DNA of 64,000 nucleotides. Source: Aureimonas sp. AU12 (lineage in GTDB: Bacteria > Pseudomonadota > Alphaproteobacteria > Rhizobiales > Rhizobiaceae). This document shows, piece by piece, positions 1-9,708 of this stretch; the stretch's first letter is position 1, and every line of letters starts with the position of its first letter. The stretch spans positions 1 to 64,000 of the forward strand of contig NZ_BBWH01000022.1 of the NCBI RefSeq assembly GCF_001463705.1. Reading direction: 5' to 3'. The translations under genes were made by a program, and so were the position numbers. Below the pieces are notes generated by a model. That model saw nothing but the letters and a program-made list of their open reading frames with translations. It did not search any database and was not told where the DNA came from.

Positions 1-96
1 TTCGCCCGCCGCCATGGCGGGGCTGGCAAGGCCGGCGAGACCGAGCGATGCGGCAAGTGCCGCCTGATGAGCGAGCGGGCGTCGGGATCTGCGCAT
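1..96 (-). CDS. ABC transporter substrate-binding protein, N-terminal fragment (PotD-type by context)
   Basis: Only the first 32 codons are in the window. They read as an export signal: a basic start (MRRSRRP), a hydrophobic Ala/Leu-rich core, and an Ala-Met-Ala cleavage-like end. An AAGGAG ribosome site at 107-112 lies 10 nt before the ATG. The gene follows two PotB/PotC-type permeases and a PotA-type ATPase on the same strand, so the expected product is the periplasmic binding protein of that system. Family assignment rests on context, because the mature domain is off the edge. Confidence 0.7.
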   Translation of the reverse strand, partial: MRRSRRPLAHQAALAASLGLAGLASPAMAAGE

Positions 97-120
97 GGCC
101 GTCTGTCTCCTTGGAAGGGT

Positions 121-930
121 TCAGGATTTCTTGCGGGTGAGAAGGAAGATCACGGTGACGGCGGCGACCGAGAGCGCCAGCAGCATAGTCGAGATCGCGT
201 TCATCTCGGGCGTCAGGCCGCGGCGGGTCTGGCCGAGGAGATAGGTCGGGAGCGTTTCCTGCCCGGCCGATTTCACCAGCTCGGTGATGACGACGTCGTC
301 GAGCGAGATGACGAAGGCGAGCATCGCCCCGGCGACGACGCCCGGCGCCATCAAGGGCAGGGTCACGTGGCGGAAGGTGCGAAGGGGCGTCGCGTAGAGA
401 TCGGCCGCCGCGCGCTCCAGCGAGGCGTCCATCGACTGCAGCCGGGCGCGGATCGGCAGGTAGGCGAAGGGGATGCAGAAGGCCGTGTGGGCGGCGACGA
501 GATAGCCGAGCCCCTGATAACCGGTGGCGACCTTGATCGAGGCGAATACGATGAGGAGCGCGACGCCGGTGACGATCTCGGGCACCATCAGCGACTGGTT
601 GATAAGAGCGTAGATCGCCGTGCGGCCCCGAAAGGCGCGGCCCCGCGCGGTGGCGAGTGCGGCCAGCGTCGCACAGATCGTGGCGCCGGCGGAGGCCAGC
701 ACCGCCAGCCAGAGTGAGCGGATCGCTGCATCCTGCACCGCGGCGTTGGCGAGCGCGGCCCTGTACCAGCGCAGCGACAGCCCCTCCCAGATCGCCACCG
801 ACGACCCCGCATTGAAGGAATAGGCGACGAGGATCGCCAGCGGCGCATAGAGGAGGACGAAGGCGAGCGCCGCGGTGGCCCCGAAGCCCGGAATACGTCG
901 AACGTCGAACCCGGCCGCGCGCTCAGCCAT
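121..930 (-). CDS. ABC transporter permease, PotC/YdcV type
   Basis: A 269-residue inner-membrane permease of the spermidine/putrescine group. Five to six hydrophobic segments are visible, the first at about residues 17-37. The cytoplasmic coupling loop that docks on the ATPase lies near residues 170-200 (RAAADLYATPLRTFRHVTLP). It is followed by the MAPGVVAGAMLAFVISLDDVV stretch typical of PotC homologues. Its start overlaps the end of the upstream PotB-type gene by 8 bp, so the two are probably translated together. The substrate (polyamine, gamma-aminobutyrate or another small cationic amine) cannot be read from the permease. Confidence 0.9.
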   Translation of the reverse strand: MAERAAGFDVRRIPGFGATAALAFVLLYAPLAILVAYSFNAGSSVAIWEGLSLRWYRAALANAAVQDAAIRSLWLAVLASAGATICATLAALATARGRAFRGRTAIYALINQSLMVPEIVTGVALLIVFASIKVATGYQGLGYLVAAHTAFCIPFAYLPIRARLQSMDASLERAAADLYATPLRTFRHVTLPLMAPGVVAGAMLAFVISLDDVVITELVKSAGQETLPTYLLGQTRRGLTPEMNAISTMLLALSVAAVTVIFLLTRKKS

Positions 931-1879
931 GCGGGGCGCCCTCGCCGTCGCGGATCGAGCGCACGTAGACGAGCAGCGCTACCATCACCAGCGCCAGGAG
1001 CGTGATCGACAGCGCCGAGCCGAGCGGCCAGTTGCGGCCCTGCCCGAACTGCAGCTCGATGAGGTTGCCGAGCATCAGCTGGCGCCCACCGCCGAGGACA
1101 CGCGGCGTGACATAGGCGCCGAGCGAGGGGATGAAGACGAGGATGGCGCCGGCCACCAGCCCCGGCCGCACGATCGGCAGGGCCACGAAGCGAAGCGCCC
1201 GCCAGCGCGTGGCATAGAGGTCGTAGGCCGCCTCCATCAGGCGGAAGTCGAGCCGCTCGATCGTGGCATAGAGCGGCAGCACCATCAGTGGCAGGTAGAC
1301 ATAGGCCATGCCGATCATGATCGCGGTGTCGGTGAAGAGGATCTGGATCGGCTGGTCGATCAGCCCGAGCCGCAGCAGGATCGTGTTGAGGATGCCCTCG
1401 TTGCGGATCACCTCCATGATCGCGAAGGTGCGGATGAGGAGGTTGGTCCAGAAGGGAATGGTGACAAGGAAGAGGTAGAGATTGCGCTGCGAGGGCGCGC
1501 GCGTGGCGATGAACCAGGCGGTGGGAAAGCCGAGTACGAGCGTCACGACCGTGGTGGCGAACGAGAGCGTCAGCGAGCGGGCAAGGATCGAGAGATGCGC
1601 GTCGGCGAGCGACAGGCTGTCGTCGAAGATGTCGCGCTGCGCGACGACGCCGAGCCAGCCCTCCGTCGAGAACTGCCAGACGACGCCGCCATAGGCGCCC
1701 GGTGTCAGGAACGAATAGGCGATCACCACGAGAAGCGGACCGGCCGCGGCCAGCAGGATGACGAGGATCGCCGGGGAGGCGAGGAGCCAGCGCCCGCCGG
1801 CATGGTCGCTGCGCGGCGCCGCGCGCACCGCGTCCGGCGCGGTCGGGGTGGCGGGGCCGGCGGCGGCGATCTCGCTCAT
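923..1879 (-). CDS. ABC transporter permease, PotB/YdcU type
   Basis: A 318-residue partner of the PotC-type permease. It has a cytoplasmic N-terminal extension of about 35 residues, a first membrane segment near residues 33-57, and a periplasmic stretch before the transport core. The coupling loop ([19 protein letters not shown]) is followed by [20 protein letters not shown], a strong PotB signature. The ATG overlaps the stop of the upstream ATPase by 4 bp, and the 3' end overlaps the next permease by 8 bp. This is a tight A-B-C-D operon. Confidence 0.92.
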   Translation of the reverse strand: MSEIAAAGPATPTAPDAVRAAPRSDHAGGRWLLASPAILVILLAAAGPLLVVIAYSFLTPGAYGGVVWQFSTEGWLGVVAQRDIFDDSLSLADAHLSILARSLTLSFATTVVTLVLGFPTAWFIATRAPSQRNLYLFLVTIPFWTNLLIRTFAIMEVIRNEGILNTILLRLGLIDQPIQILFTDTAIMIGMAYVYLPLMVLPLYATIERLDFRLMEAAYDLYATRWRALRFVALPIVRPGLVAGAILVFIPSLGAYVTPRVLGGGRQLMLGNLIELQFGQGRNWPLGSALSITLLALVMVALLVYVRSIRDGEGAPHG

Positions 1880-2997
1880 GCGCCCTCGCCGAGGAGCGTC
1901 GCGCCGCCGGGTGCGATGGCGAGCGCCACCGGCGAGCCCGGCGGCGGCACGCCGGCACAGTCCACCGAGGCCGGGCCGTTGGCGACGCGCACGCCGACCG
2001 GCGCGGCGCGGCCGGGGATCGCGACGAGAACGAGCGTGTCGGCGCCGGTGAAGGTGGTGGAGGCGATGGTGCCGGGTATCGCATCGGGCGTTCCCGCCGG
2101 CACGAGGCTCAGATGTTCGGGGCGCACCACGACGAGGGCCTGGGTGCTCGCGGCAAGGCTCGGGCGTGCGGCGGCACGCAGGGTGATGCCCGCCATACCG
2201 ACGGTGGCGAAGTCGCCCTCGCGCCCGTGGATCTCGGCCTCGAAGAAATTGGTCTCGCCGATGAAGTCGGCGACGAAGCGGCTTTCCGGCCGGTCGTAGA
2301 TGTCTCTGGGCGCGCCGACCTGATGGACGCGGCCGGCACTCATCACCGCCATCCGGTCGGACATGGCCATCGCCTCGTCCTGGTCGTGCGTCACGAAGAC
2401 GAAGGTGATGCCGGTCTCGCCCTGCAGGCGCTTCAGTTCCACCTGCATCTCGCGGCGCAGCTTGAGATCGAGGGCCGAGAGCGGCTCGTCGAGGAGGAGC
2501 ACCTTGGGGCGGGGCGCCAGCGCGCGGGCGAGCGCCACGCGCTGCTGCTGGCCGCCGGAGATCGCCGAGGTCATCCGGTCGCGCATCGGCTCCATGCGCA
2601 CCAGCCGCAGCATCTCGTCCACGCTCGCGGCGATCTCCGCCTTCGGACGCCCCAGCATCTTGAGGCCGAAGCCGATATTGTCGGCGACGCTCATGTGCGG
2701 GAACAGCGCGTAGTTCTGGAAGACGGTGTTGACCGGGCGCTTGAACGGCGGGAGCGCCGCGATGTCGGCGCCCTCCAGGCGGATTTCGCCGGCGGAGGGA
2801 AACTCGAAGCCGGCGATCAGCCGGAGGAGGGTGGTCTTGCCGCAGCCGGAGGGACCGAGCAGCGTGAAGAACTCGTTGCGGCGGATCGAGAGACTGACAT
2901 CGTCGAGCGCCGTGAAGGCCGCGCTGCCATAGCCGAAGGTCTTCGACACGCGCCGGATGTCCACGGCGACGGAGAGATGGGCGTCGATGGCGTTCAA
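1876..2997 (-). CDS. ABC transporter ATP-binding protein, PotA type
   Basis: The ATPase of the polyamine-type importer. It shows Walker A (GPSGCGKTT), Q-loop, signature ([14 protein letters not shown]), Walker B ([11 protein letters not shown]) and H-loop ([10 protein letters not shown]), then a C-terminal TOBE-like regulatory domain from about residue 245. The frame is open to a TTG at 3090, but that codon has no ribosome site. I chose TTG at 2997, preceded by GGAG at good spacing, which puts the ABC domain at the usual distance from the N-terminus and gives 373 residues. The start is uncertain; the function is firm. Confidence 0.9.
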   Translation of the reverse strand: MNAIDAHLSVAVDIRRVSKTFGYGSAAFTALDDVSLSIRRNEFFTLLGPSGCGKTTLLRLIAGFEFPSAGEIRLEGADIAALPPFKRPVNTVFQNYALFPHMSVADNIGFGLKMLGRPKAEIAASVDEMLRLVRMEPMRDRMTSAISGGQQQRVALARALAPRPKVLLLDEPLSALDLKLRREMQVELKRLQGETGITFVFVTHDQDEAMAMSDRMAVMSAGRVHQVGAPRDIYDRPESRFVADFIGETNFFEAEIHGREGDFATVGMAGITLRAAARPSLAASTQALVVVRPEHLSLVPAGTPDAIPGTIASTTFTGADTLVLVAIPGRAAPVGVRVANGPASVDCAGVPPPGSPVALAIAPGGATLLGEGA

Positions 2998-3108
2998 AGG
3001 CCTCTCCACCGGGGAGCCAAGGCTTGCGCCCTGATCTCCTGCTTCAAAATGATGCACCCGCAGGCTAGGCACGAAATCTCGGCAACGCAAGTCGATCGAC
3101 CAAAAATC

Positions 3109-4779
3109 TCACACACTTGCGAGGTCTCCGGCCGTGACCCGGCCGTCGCAGATCGTCAGGGCGATGCCGAGGCGGCCGATCGCCGCGGAAGAGGCCGCCT
3201 CGATGTCGCCGCGGAGCACCACGAGATCGGCGAGGAAGCCGGGCTTGAGCAGGCCGGTCCGCGTCTCGGCAAAGCCGGCATAGGCACCGCCCGCGGTGTA
3301 GGCTTCGAGCGTTTCGTGAAGTGACAGCCGCTGGTCCGGCAGACCGGGCGCCCAGGGCTGGCGGGTCATCGCCGCCTCGATCGAGGCCAGCGGCGCCAGC
3401 GGCGAGACCGGCCAGTCGGTGGAGAAGGCGATCCGCGCACCGGCCTCCTTCAGGGTGCGCCAGGCATAAGCTTGCGCCCAGCGGGCGCGGCCGATGCGCG
3501 AGACCGTGGGCTCCAGCGGCAGGCCGGCGCTGCCAGGCGGATGGGGCGGCTGCATCGAGGCGACGACGCCGAGCGCGGCGAAGCGGGGAACGTCGTCGGG
3601 ATGAACGAGCTCGATATGTTCGATGCGATGGCGGCTGTCGCGCCGCCCGTTGGCGGCGATCGCCGCCTCGTAGCCGTCGAGAACGGTGCGCACCGCGCCG
3701 TCGCCGATCGCATGGACGGCGATCTGCAGTCCCCGCCGGTCGATCTCTACCGCCAGCGCCTTGAAGTCCTCGGCGCTGAACAGCGGGTCGCCGCGCGTCT
3801 CCGGCCGGTCGGCATAGGGATCCACCATGACGGCCGTCCAGCTGTCGAGGACGCCGTCGTAGAAAACCTTGACGAAGCCGCTGGCGAGCCGGTCGCCGCC
3901 ATAGTCTCGCGCTATGGCGCTGGCGAGTTCGAGATCGGCGAGCTTGCGGACGTTGCGGTAGTGGAAGGGCACGCGCACCCGGCAGGTCAGCTCGCCGGCA
4001 GCGTCGAGCCGCGCCAGGAGGTCCAGCGTGTAGCGGTTGCCGTCCATGTTGTGGATCGAGGTGATGCCCAGCGAGGCGGCGTAGGCGAGGCCCCGGCGTA
4101 GCGTGTCGAGATCGGCGTCGATGCCGGCCGCGTCCGGATAGGGATCGGGCTCGCCGCCTGTGGAGAGCCCGAGCGAGGCGCGTCCGCCGCCGCCCAGCGC
4201 GATCACCGGTTCGAACGCTTCGCGCTCGCGCAGCTCGCCCGCCGCCAGACCGTCGGCGCCCATGACGATCTCGTTGCCCGGCCCGAGGTCGCGCCCTTGC
4301 AAGAGGCCGGCCTGCTCCAGCGCGATCGTGTTGGCCCAGACCGTGTGATGGTCGGGCGCCACCAGCGCCAAAGGGCGGCCAGGCAGGATCGTGTCGAGAT
4401 GGGCGCGGGTCAGGCGCTCGGTGTCGGAGAGGATCGTGTAGTCGGCGCTCTGGCCGACGACGAGGGCAAGGCCTGAGCGCTCCGACGCATAGGCGCGAAC
4501 GGCCGACGCCAGCGCGTCGAAGCCCTTGACGCCGAGCAGGCTGAGGTTGGCCATTTCGACCGCGCCCGCAAAGAGATGGATGTGGCTTTCCACGAAGCCC
4601 GGCAGGACGCTCGCTCCGCCGGCATCGACGATGCGGGTGTCCGCCTCGGCGAGCGCGACGATCTCGGCCTCGACTCCGACGGCCTCGATGCGGTTTCCGC
4701 GCACGAAGACGGCCTCGGCATGCGGGCGCTCGGGGTCCATCGTGAGAACGCGGGCGTTGCGAATGAGCAGGGATGACAC
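3109..4779 (-). CDS. Amidohydrolase of the YtcJ type
   Basis: A 556-residue metal-dependent amidohydrolase. The N-terminus has the small beta-sandwich part (LLIRNARVLTMDPERP), then the metal motif HIHL at the first barrel strand, and the C-terminus has FSTDWPVSPLAPL with the catalytic Asp. The long insertion before the barrel and total length match YtcJ-like proteins, which include N-substituted formamide and other amide hydrolases. It lies upstream of the polyamine-type transporter with about 110 bp to the chosen ATPase start, and just downstream of a serine hydrolase. It may process the imported compound, but substrate is unknown. Confidence 0.88.
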   Translation of the reverse strand: MSSLLIRNARVLTMDPERPHAEAVFVRGNRIEAVGVEAEIVALAEADTRIVDAGGASVLPGFVESHIHLFAGAVEMANLSLLGVKGFDALASAVRAYASERSGLALVVGQSADYTILSDTERLTRAHLDTILPGRPLALVAPDHHTVWANTIALEQAGLLQGRDLGPGNEIVMGADGLAAGELREREAFEPVIALGGGGRASLGLSTGGEPDPYPDAAGIDADLDTLRRGLAYAASLGITSIHNMDGNRYTLDLLARLDAAGELTCRVRVPFHYRNVRKLADLELASAIARDYGGDRLASGFVKVFYDGVLDSWTAVMVDPYADRPETRGDPLFSAEDFKALAVEIDRRGLQIAVHAIGDGAVRTVLDGYEAAIAANGRRDSRHRIEHIELVHPDDVPRFAALGVVASMQPPHPPGSAGLPLEPTVSRIGRARWAQAYAWRTLKEAGARIAFSTDWPVSPLAPLASIEAAMTRQPWAPGLPDQRLSLHETLEAYTAGGAYAGFAETRTGLLKPGFLADLVVLRGDIEAASSAAIGRLGIALTICDGRVTAGDLASV

Positions 4780-4812
4780 GGGGGGAAGGCTCCGGATGGC
4801 GGTGCGGGTGGG

Positions 4813-5985
4813 TCAGAGCGCCCTTGCGATGACGCCGAAGCTGCGCACCGTGGCGAGCTTGATCGCATCGTCGAGCGGTAGGGCCTGCGAAGCCAGGCGC
4901 ACGATCACCGTCTCGCGGGCCGGGTTGATGAAGATCCACTGGCCGTGAATGCCGATGGCGCAGAGGCAGTCGTCGGGATCACCGACCGCGTACCATTGGC
5001 TGCGGTAGCGCGCGTCCGGCATGGACTCGAAGGGGTCGTTCGCCGCGAGCCACACCTCGCGGCTGCCGCCGCGCCAGAGATCCCCGACGAAGGCGGCCGG
5101 CACGATGCCCCCACCGCCGCGCCGCACGAGATCGCCGAGCCGGGCGAGATCGCGCGCGGTGGCCGAGACGCCGCCGGCCGCGCGCGCCGCACCGCGCCGG
5201 TCGAGCGTGACGAAAGCGTCGTCGCGAGCGCCCATCGGCTGCCAGAGTAGCGCCTGCAGAAGCGTCGCATAAGGCGCGCCGCCCGCCCGCTCGACGATGA
5301 TGCCGAGGAGGTCGGCGTTCGGCGAGGCATAGTGGTAGCGCATGCCATGAGGGTGGGCCTCGCGCGGCAGGGTGGCGAGGAAGGTCAGGAGATCGCCCTC
5401 GGCCGCACCGGGCGGACAGGGGTTCCAGAGCATCGCCCGGCGATAGCGAGCGAAGGCGCCGCCGGGATCGAGATAGCTTTCCTCGAACTCGAGGCTGACC
5501 GCCATGTCGAGCACGTCGCGCACGCTGGCCGACCCATAGGCCGGGGAGGCCGCCATCTCGGGAACGTAGGTCGTGACGGGGGCCTGTGGATCGAGGCGCC
5601 CTTGCCCTTCGAGGATGCCGGCAAGGAGGGCGGTGATCGACTTGGAGACGGAGAAGAGGAGATGCGGCTCGCGCGGATCGCTGTCCGGCGCCGTCCAATG
5701 ATAGGCCGGGCGCCCGCTCTTCCAGACGAGAAGCTCGTCGGCGCGGCTGGCGAAGAGGAGCGCGGCGAGATCGCTTCGCGCGCCGCCGGGGAGTTCGACC
5801 TCCAGCCCGTCCAGCGTCTTGGTTGGCGCATCCGGCTCGCTCTCGCTCTGGGCAGCGGCCCGGATCCGCGCCGACGGCACGAGTTCGCCGGCATGGCGGA
5901 AGGTCCATCGGTTCTGCGGCGCCTCCCGCCAGTTGGAAAGGTCGGTGCCGGCCGGCCGGCCGGGTTCGAAGGCGGATGTCGTCAA
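4813..5985 (-). CDS. Serine hydrolase of the beta-lactamase/6-aminohexanoate-dimer hydrolase family
   Basis: A 390-residue penicillin-binding-fold hydrolase. The SxxK motif SVSK is at residues 112-115 and the second motif, a Tyr in YASPN, lies near residue 219. The C-terminal HGQW takes the place of the KTG triad, as in EstB and NylB-like enzymes. The frame is open further upstream, but a TTG at 5985 with AAGAGGGA before it gives a natural start; upstream codons belong to a decayed gene in another frame. No signal peptide is visible, so it is probably cytoplasmic. It lies 33 bp upstream of the amidohydrolase, suggesting joint amide or ester breakdown. Confidence 0.85.
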   Translation of the reverse strand: MTTSAFEPGRPAGTDLSNWREAPQNRWTFRHAGELVPSARIRAAAQSESEPDAPTKTLDGLEVELPGGARSDLAALLFASRADELLVWKSGRPAYHWTAPDSDPREPHLLFSVSKSITALLAGILEGQGRLDPQAPVTTYVPEMAASPAYGSASVRDVLDMAVSLEFEESYLDPGGAFARYRRAMLWNPCPPGAAEGDLLTFLATLPREAHPHGMRYHYASPNADLLGIIVERAGGAPYATLLQALLWQPMGARDDAFVTLDRRGAARAAGGVSATARDLARLGDLVRRGGGGIVPAAFVGDLWRGGSREVWLAANDPFESMPDARYRSQWYAVGDPDDCLCAIGIHGQWIFINPARETVIVRLASQALPLDDAIKLATVRSFGVIARAL

Positions 5986-6026
5986 CGCATGTCCCTCTTC
6001 AGCATCGCCGCATTCGGGCAGGCCCA

Positions 6027-6308
6027 TCAGCGGACGCCTGCGACGAGATCGGCCGCCTTCATGATCTCCGCCTCCTGGTAGGGCTGGAGCGTCTGGCCCT
6101 CTTAGGTCTGGAAGACCGGCAGGAAGGGATCGTCGATCGGCGACCTCCAGCCGGAGAGTTGCTCCATGACGGCCAGTCCGCAATAGGGCACGTAGGAGGA
6201 CGAAGTATCCTGCGCCTGCGCCGACCCGTTCAGCCCGACCAGCATGGTGCCGGCCGCGTCGGCGTTTAGTGCGCCCTGAAGTATCGAACGTCTGCTGATC
6301 CCTGTCAT
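6027..6308 (-). pseudogene. Remnant of a Tat-exported protein gene
   Basis: From an ATG at 6308 the frame gives a twin-arginine signal (MTGISRRSIL, hydrophobic stretch, Ala-Gln-Ala). About 30 further residues follow before a TAA at 6102-6104. The same frame then runs on as EGQTLQPYQEAEIMKAADLV to a TGA at 6027. The piece has about 94 codons, far shorter than a usual exported protein, with an in-frame stop, so it looks like the two ends of a gene that lost its middle. The original family is not recognised. It lies between a damaged amidase and an intact serine hydrolase on the same strand. Confidence 0.55.
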
Positions 6309-6358
6309 GGCGCTTGTCTCCTCGGGTTCAAAACGATGGGTTGCGACGGTCGTCCGGC

Positions 6359-7316
6359 TCACGCCGGCAGGCCGGACAGGATGCGTTCGGTGGCGGCGCC
6401 GATGGCGAGGACCCTGGCGTCCTCGCCGCGCGCGCCCACGATCTGGAGCCCGACGGGCAGTCCGGTCCGTGTGACGCCGCAGGGAAGAACCAGCGCCGGC
6501 TGCTGGCTGAGATTGATTGGAAAGCTGAAGCTCGCCCATTCGGTCCATCGGCGGTAAGGGCCGTCGGCCGGGACTTCGAGGCCGGCGCCGAAGGCGGGAA
6601 TGGCGGCGCCGGGCGACAGCAATCCGTCAAGCCGCGCCAGAAGCCGGTCCATCGCCGCGCCGAACGCGGCGCGCTTGGCCTGCGCCGCCACGAGGTCGGC
6701 CGCTCCGAAGGCGGCGCCCTGGCGTGCGATGTCGAGAAAGCCCGGATCGATCGCGCGCCGCGCATCGTCGGGCACCTGCGCCCGTCGCCGCCGCGACCGC
6801 CGCGCCGCCGGACGATCCGCCCGGCGTCTTCGAGGGATCGTGCGGATTGCGCGTGATGCCGCAGAGCGCGCTGTCCGTGACGGCCTTCCAGCCGAATTCG
6901 GGTGTCGTGGTCTGCCCGATGAAGACGCAGCCGGCTTCGCGCAGCAGGCGGACCGCCGGTGCATCCGTCTCGCAGGGCTCGGGATCGGTCGTCGTGGAGC
7001 CGTAGCGCACGCTCCAGCTCTTCGCCCAGACGATGTCCTTCAGCGTCGTCGGGATGCCGTCGACGCTCGACAGCGGCGTGCCCCCGCGCCAGCGACTTTC
7101 GGAGGCCACGGCCGCTTCCAGCGCGCCGGCCCGGTCGATCCAGGTGAAGGTGTTGAAAGCCGGGCTTATCGCTTCTGCCCGGTCCAGCACCGCTTTGGCA
7201 ACCTCGACCGGGGAGATCGTGCCGTCCGCATAGCCCGTCCGAAGGGCGTCCGCGCCCAGCCGGGCCAGGTCGGACGCATCGGCGAGGGGATCGGCTGGCG
7301 GGGCGGCGAGAGGCAT
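6359..7316 (-). pseudogene. Amidase (amidase-signature family), internally deleted and frame-shifted
   Basis: The N-terminal half from ATG 7316 is a normal amidase start with the catalytic Lys region (GIPTTLKDIVW) and the Gly-Ser-Ser loop (PGGSSGGAAVAAATG). At about 6780 it jumps to another frame that carries the C-terminal third (QVPDDARRAIDPGF to TGLPVGLQIVGARGEDARVL). The segment between, which holds the nucleophilic Ser of the Lys-Ser-Ser triad, is missing. The two parts total about 310 codons against roughly 450-480 for the family. It should be inactive. It diverges from a LysR gene that may once have controlled it. Confidence 0.8.
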
Positions 7317-7458
7317 GCGGACGCATCCTTCACGAAGTCGGCACCGCTGGGAAATCAAAGCGGCTGACCGGTTCGAAGGCAGTGTGGCGTGGCTTCCATT
7401 TTTTCAGCAAATGTATTCTTTGGACGCTTCCCACCATAAAATGTTGGAAGCCTGGTCG

Positions 7459-8415
7459 ATGAACCTCACGATCCGCCACCTGCGCTACATCCAATGCGTC
7501 GCGCAGTCCGGCAGCGTGCAGGCGGCCTCGCGGCTTCTCAGCATTTCGCAGTCCTCGATCCTGGCGGCGATCGATTTGGCCGAAGGCGAAATCGGTGCCC
7601 GGATCTTCGACCGCCGCCCGGCGCGCGGCGCGACGGTGACGCCGGCCGGCGAGCGCTTCCTCGTCGCGGCGCAGCCCATGCTGCTCGCCGCGACCGAGTT
7701 CGATCGTGCCGTCGGCGATCTCGGCCAGCGGGTGCCGAAGGTGCTGCGCATCGGCTGCTTCGAACCGTTCGGCGCGCTGTTCATGCCGGACATGCTCCGC
7801 ACCTATGTCGAGAGCGTCGGCGACGTCGAGATCGCGCTTCTGGAGGGGGATCAGCTGCAGATCCAGGCCTGGCTTGCGGCGGGGCTGGTCGATCTCGCCA
7901 TCGTCTACGACATCGGCACCATCGAGGCGAACGGAGTGACGCCGATCTGCCGTGTGCCGGCCCATGCCATGCTGCATGCCGAGGATCCCTTGGCCGAGCG
8001 TGACGCGGTCTGGCTGGCGGACCTAGCCGAGCGGCCTCTCGTGCTCCTCGATCTGCCGCAGACGGCGACCTACCTGATGACGCTGTTCGACATCCTGGCC
8101 AAGCGACCCGAGGTGAAGTTCCGCACGCGGTCCTACGAGACGGTGCGATCGGCGGTGGCCTGCGGCTTCGGCGTTTCGATCCTCAACATGCGCCCCGTCG
8201 GCCGCGCCACGGCGGACGGCAAGCTGATCGCCCGGCGCCCGCTGCTCGACGAGCTGCCGATCCCGACGCTTCTCGTCATCGATATGTACGGCGCAGCCAA
8301 GCCGTTCTTCGTGCGCGTCTTCATCGAGACGGTCCGCCAGTTCTTCAGGACCGTCGGCCCTGCCGGCTTCTCCGTCACGACCCCGGAACTCGCACCGACG
8401 CTTCTCAGCCCGTAG
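7459..8415 (+). CDS. LysR-family transcriptional regulator
   Basis: A 318-residue regulator. The winged helix-turn-helix is at residues 1-60 (NLTIRHLRYIQCVAQSGSVQ, then SISQSSILAAIDLAEGEIG), followed by a periplasmic-binding-like effector domain. I chose ATG 7459 because GGAAG precedes it and the helix starts at once; in-frame codons further upstream have no family likeness. It is divergent from the broken amidase gene with about 140 bp between, the usual LysR arrangement. Its natural target may therefore be the amidase-hydrolase-transporter unit at 1-7316. Confidence 0.88.
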   Translation: MNLTIRHLRYIQCVAQSGSVQAASRLLSISQSSILAAIDLAEGEIGARIFDRRPARGATVTPAGERFLVAAQPMLLAATEFDRAVGDLGQRVPKVLRIGCFEPFGALFMPDMLRTYVESVGDVEIALLEGDQLQIQAWLAAGLVDLAIVYDIGTIEANGVTPICRVPAHAMLHAEDPLAERDAVWLADLAERPLVLLDLPQTATYLMTLFDILAKRPEVKFRTRSYETVRSAVACGFGVSILNMRPVGRATADGKLIARRPLLDELPIPTLLVIDMYGAAKPFFVRVFIETVRQFFRTVGPAGFSVTTPELAPTLLSP

Positions 8416-8965
8416 CGCTCGTGACTGCCGTCATCGAGAAACGGCGGTCTGGATCCCGCGGGGAAACCGCATGCCGGACCACGCCGCAGCATGCCAACCG
8501 GATCTGGCCGATAGCTCGGGTCGTTTCGACTGCGCTTGGCCATTCCGGGCCTTGGCAACCCCCTTCAGCAACGCATCGAGGTTGGATCAGGCTATTGGTG
8601 GACTATTGGATCCCCGTATCCGAGCCAGCCAATTGAGCGAAAGCCATCAGTCGGGAAATCGTCGTAAATCCGTCGCCGAGGCTGGCTAGTCGTTCACGGT
8701 GATGTGTGGGCGCAATCGCCTTTGCGGCTGCCGTGCGGTTGACGGCGCGATGAGGCGACGACACGTGTTCGGTCGGACGTGGGTCAGATGAACCGAGCCG
8801 ATGGTTCGAACGCTCGATCCGGCAGGCGAGTTGGGATTTTCGCGGCGTCCTCGGCGCGGCTTTGCGGGAACTGGCAGACGTCGTCCGGCAGCACGTCGGC
8901 CACGGGGACGCCCGTCGTCCCGAACCGACCCCGCGGCGTCCGCCCGCAACGGAGGCACGACACGA
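8416..8965. other. Gene-free stretch
   Basis: About 550 bases between the LysR gene and the DedA gene. Open frames here on both strands are short, lack a ribosome site and resemble no family I know. I see no tRNA or clear terminator. It could hold remnants of lost genes, but nothing specific supports that. Confidence 0.4.
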
Positions 8966-9622
8966 GTGGATGCGGTTCTGGCGGATATCGGGCAACTCAT
9001 CGAGACCCATCGCGCATGGGCGGGGCCGATCGTCGCCGCGATCGCGTTCGCCGAATCGCTGGTGCTCGTCGGTCTCCTGATGCCGGCGACGGCGCTGATG
9101 CTGCTACTCGGCGGGTTGGTGGGCTCCGGCGTCGTCGGCCCGGTTCCGGTTCTCGTCGGAGCGATCATCGGCGCCATTCTCGGCGACATCGTCTCCTATG
9201 TCATCGGTCGCTGGCTGGGGCCGGGCATCGTCCATCGCCGACCGCTGCGCCGCTACCGGCCCGCCGTCGCCAAGACCCGCCTGTTCTTTCGCAAATACGG
9301 GTTCGCGGCGGTGGTGATCGGGCGCTTCCTCGGCCCGATCCGCTCGACCGTGCCGCTCGTCGCCGGCATGATGCGGATGGACCACACGCGGTTCCAGGTG
9401 GCCAATGTCCTCTCCGCCATTCTCTGGGCGCCGCTGGTGATGGCGCCGGGCTGGCTGGGCGCGAGGGGCATGGCCGGGTTCGACGGGCTAGGCGGTGTCC
9501 ATGTCCTCGCCCTTCTGGCGGTGGTCCTCGCCGCCACGGCGATCGCGACCGTCCTCGGCGGACGTCATCTCGGCCGCAGGCGCGAGCGACCCCAGCGCCG
9601 GGACGCCGCATCCAAGACCTGA
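8966..9622 (+). CDS. DedA-family membrane protein
   Basis: A 218-residue integral membrane protein of the DedA/SNARE-associated (VTT) family. Family members act as undecaprenyl-phosphate or phospholipid translocases and support membrane homeostasis. The diagnostic elements are present: an acidic residue in the first membrane segment (AIAFAESLVLVGLLMPATAL), the GAIIGDI-like segment (GAIIGAILGDIVSYVIGRWLG), and the FxRxGxxxxxxxRFxGPIRSxVPLVAGM block (FRKYGFAAVVIGRFLGPIRS). I chose the GTG at 8966, 10 nt after GGAGG. The longer frame upstream is Arg/Pro-rich and unlikely to be coding. Confidence 0.9.
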   Translation: MDAVLADIGQLIETHRAWAGPIVAAIAFAESLVLVGLLMPATALMLLLGGLVGSGVVGPVPVLVGAIIGAILGDIVSYVIGRWLGPGIVHRRPLRRYRPAVAKTRLFFRKYGFAAVVIGRFLGPIRSTVPLVAGMMRMDHTRFQVANVLSAILWAPLVMAPGWLGARGMAGFDGLGGVHVLALLAVVLAATAIATVLGGRHLGRRRERPQRRDAASKT

Positions 9623-9708
9623 TCGCGACAGGCGTGAACGCGCGAGCAATGGCGGCGCGATGTCGGCCCGCGAAGACGGGCGAGGGCATACACCGTTCGA
9701 TGGCCTAA

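Noticed and set aside
8600-8960. Possible transposase fragment in the gap before the DedA gene
   Set aside because: Translated pieces on both strands looked briefly protein-like but show no motif, no terminal repeats and several stops.
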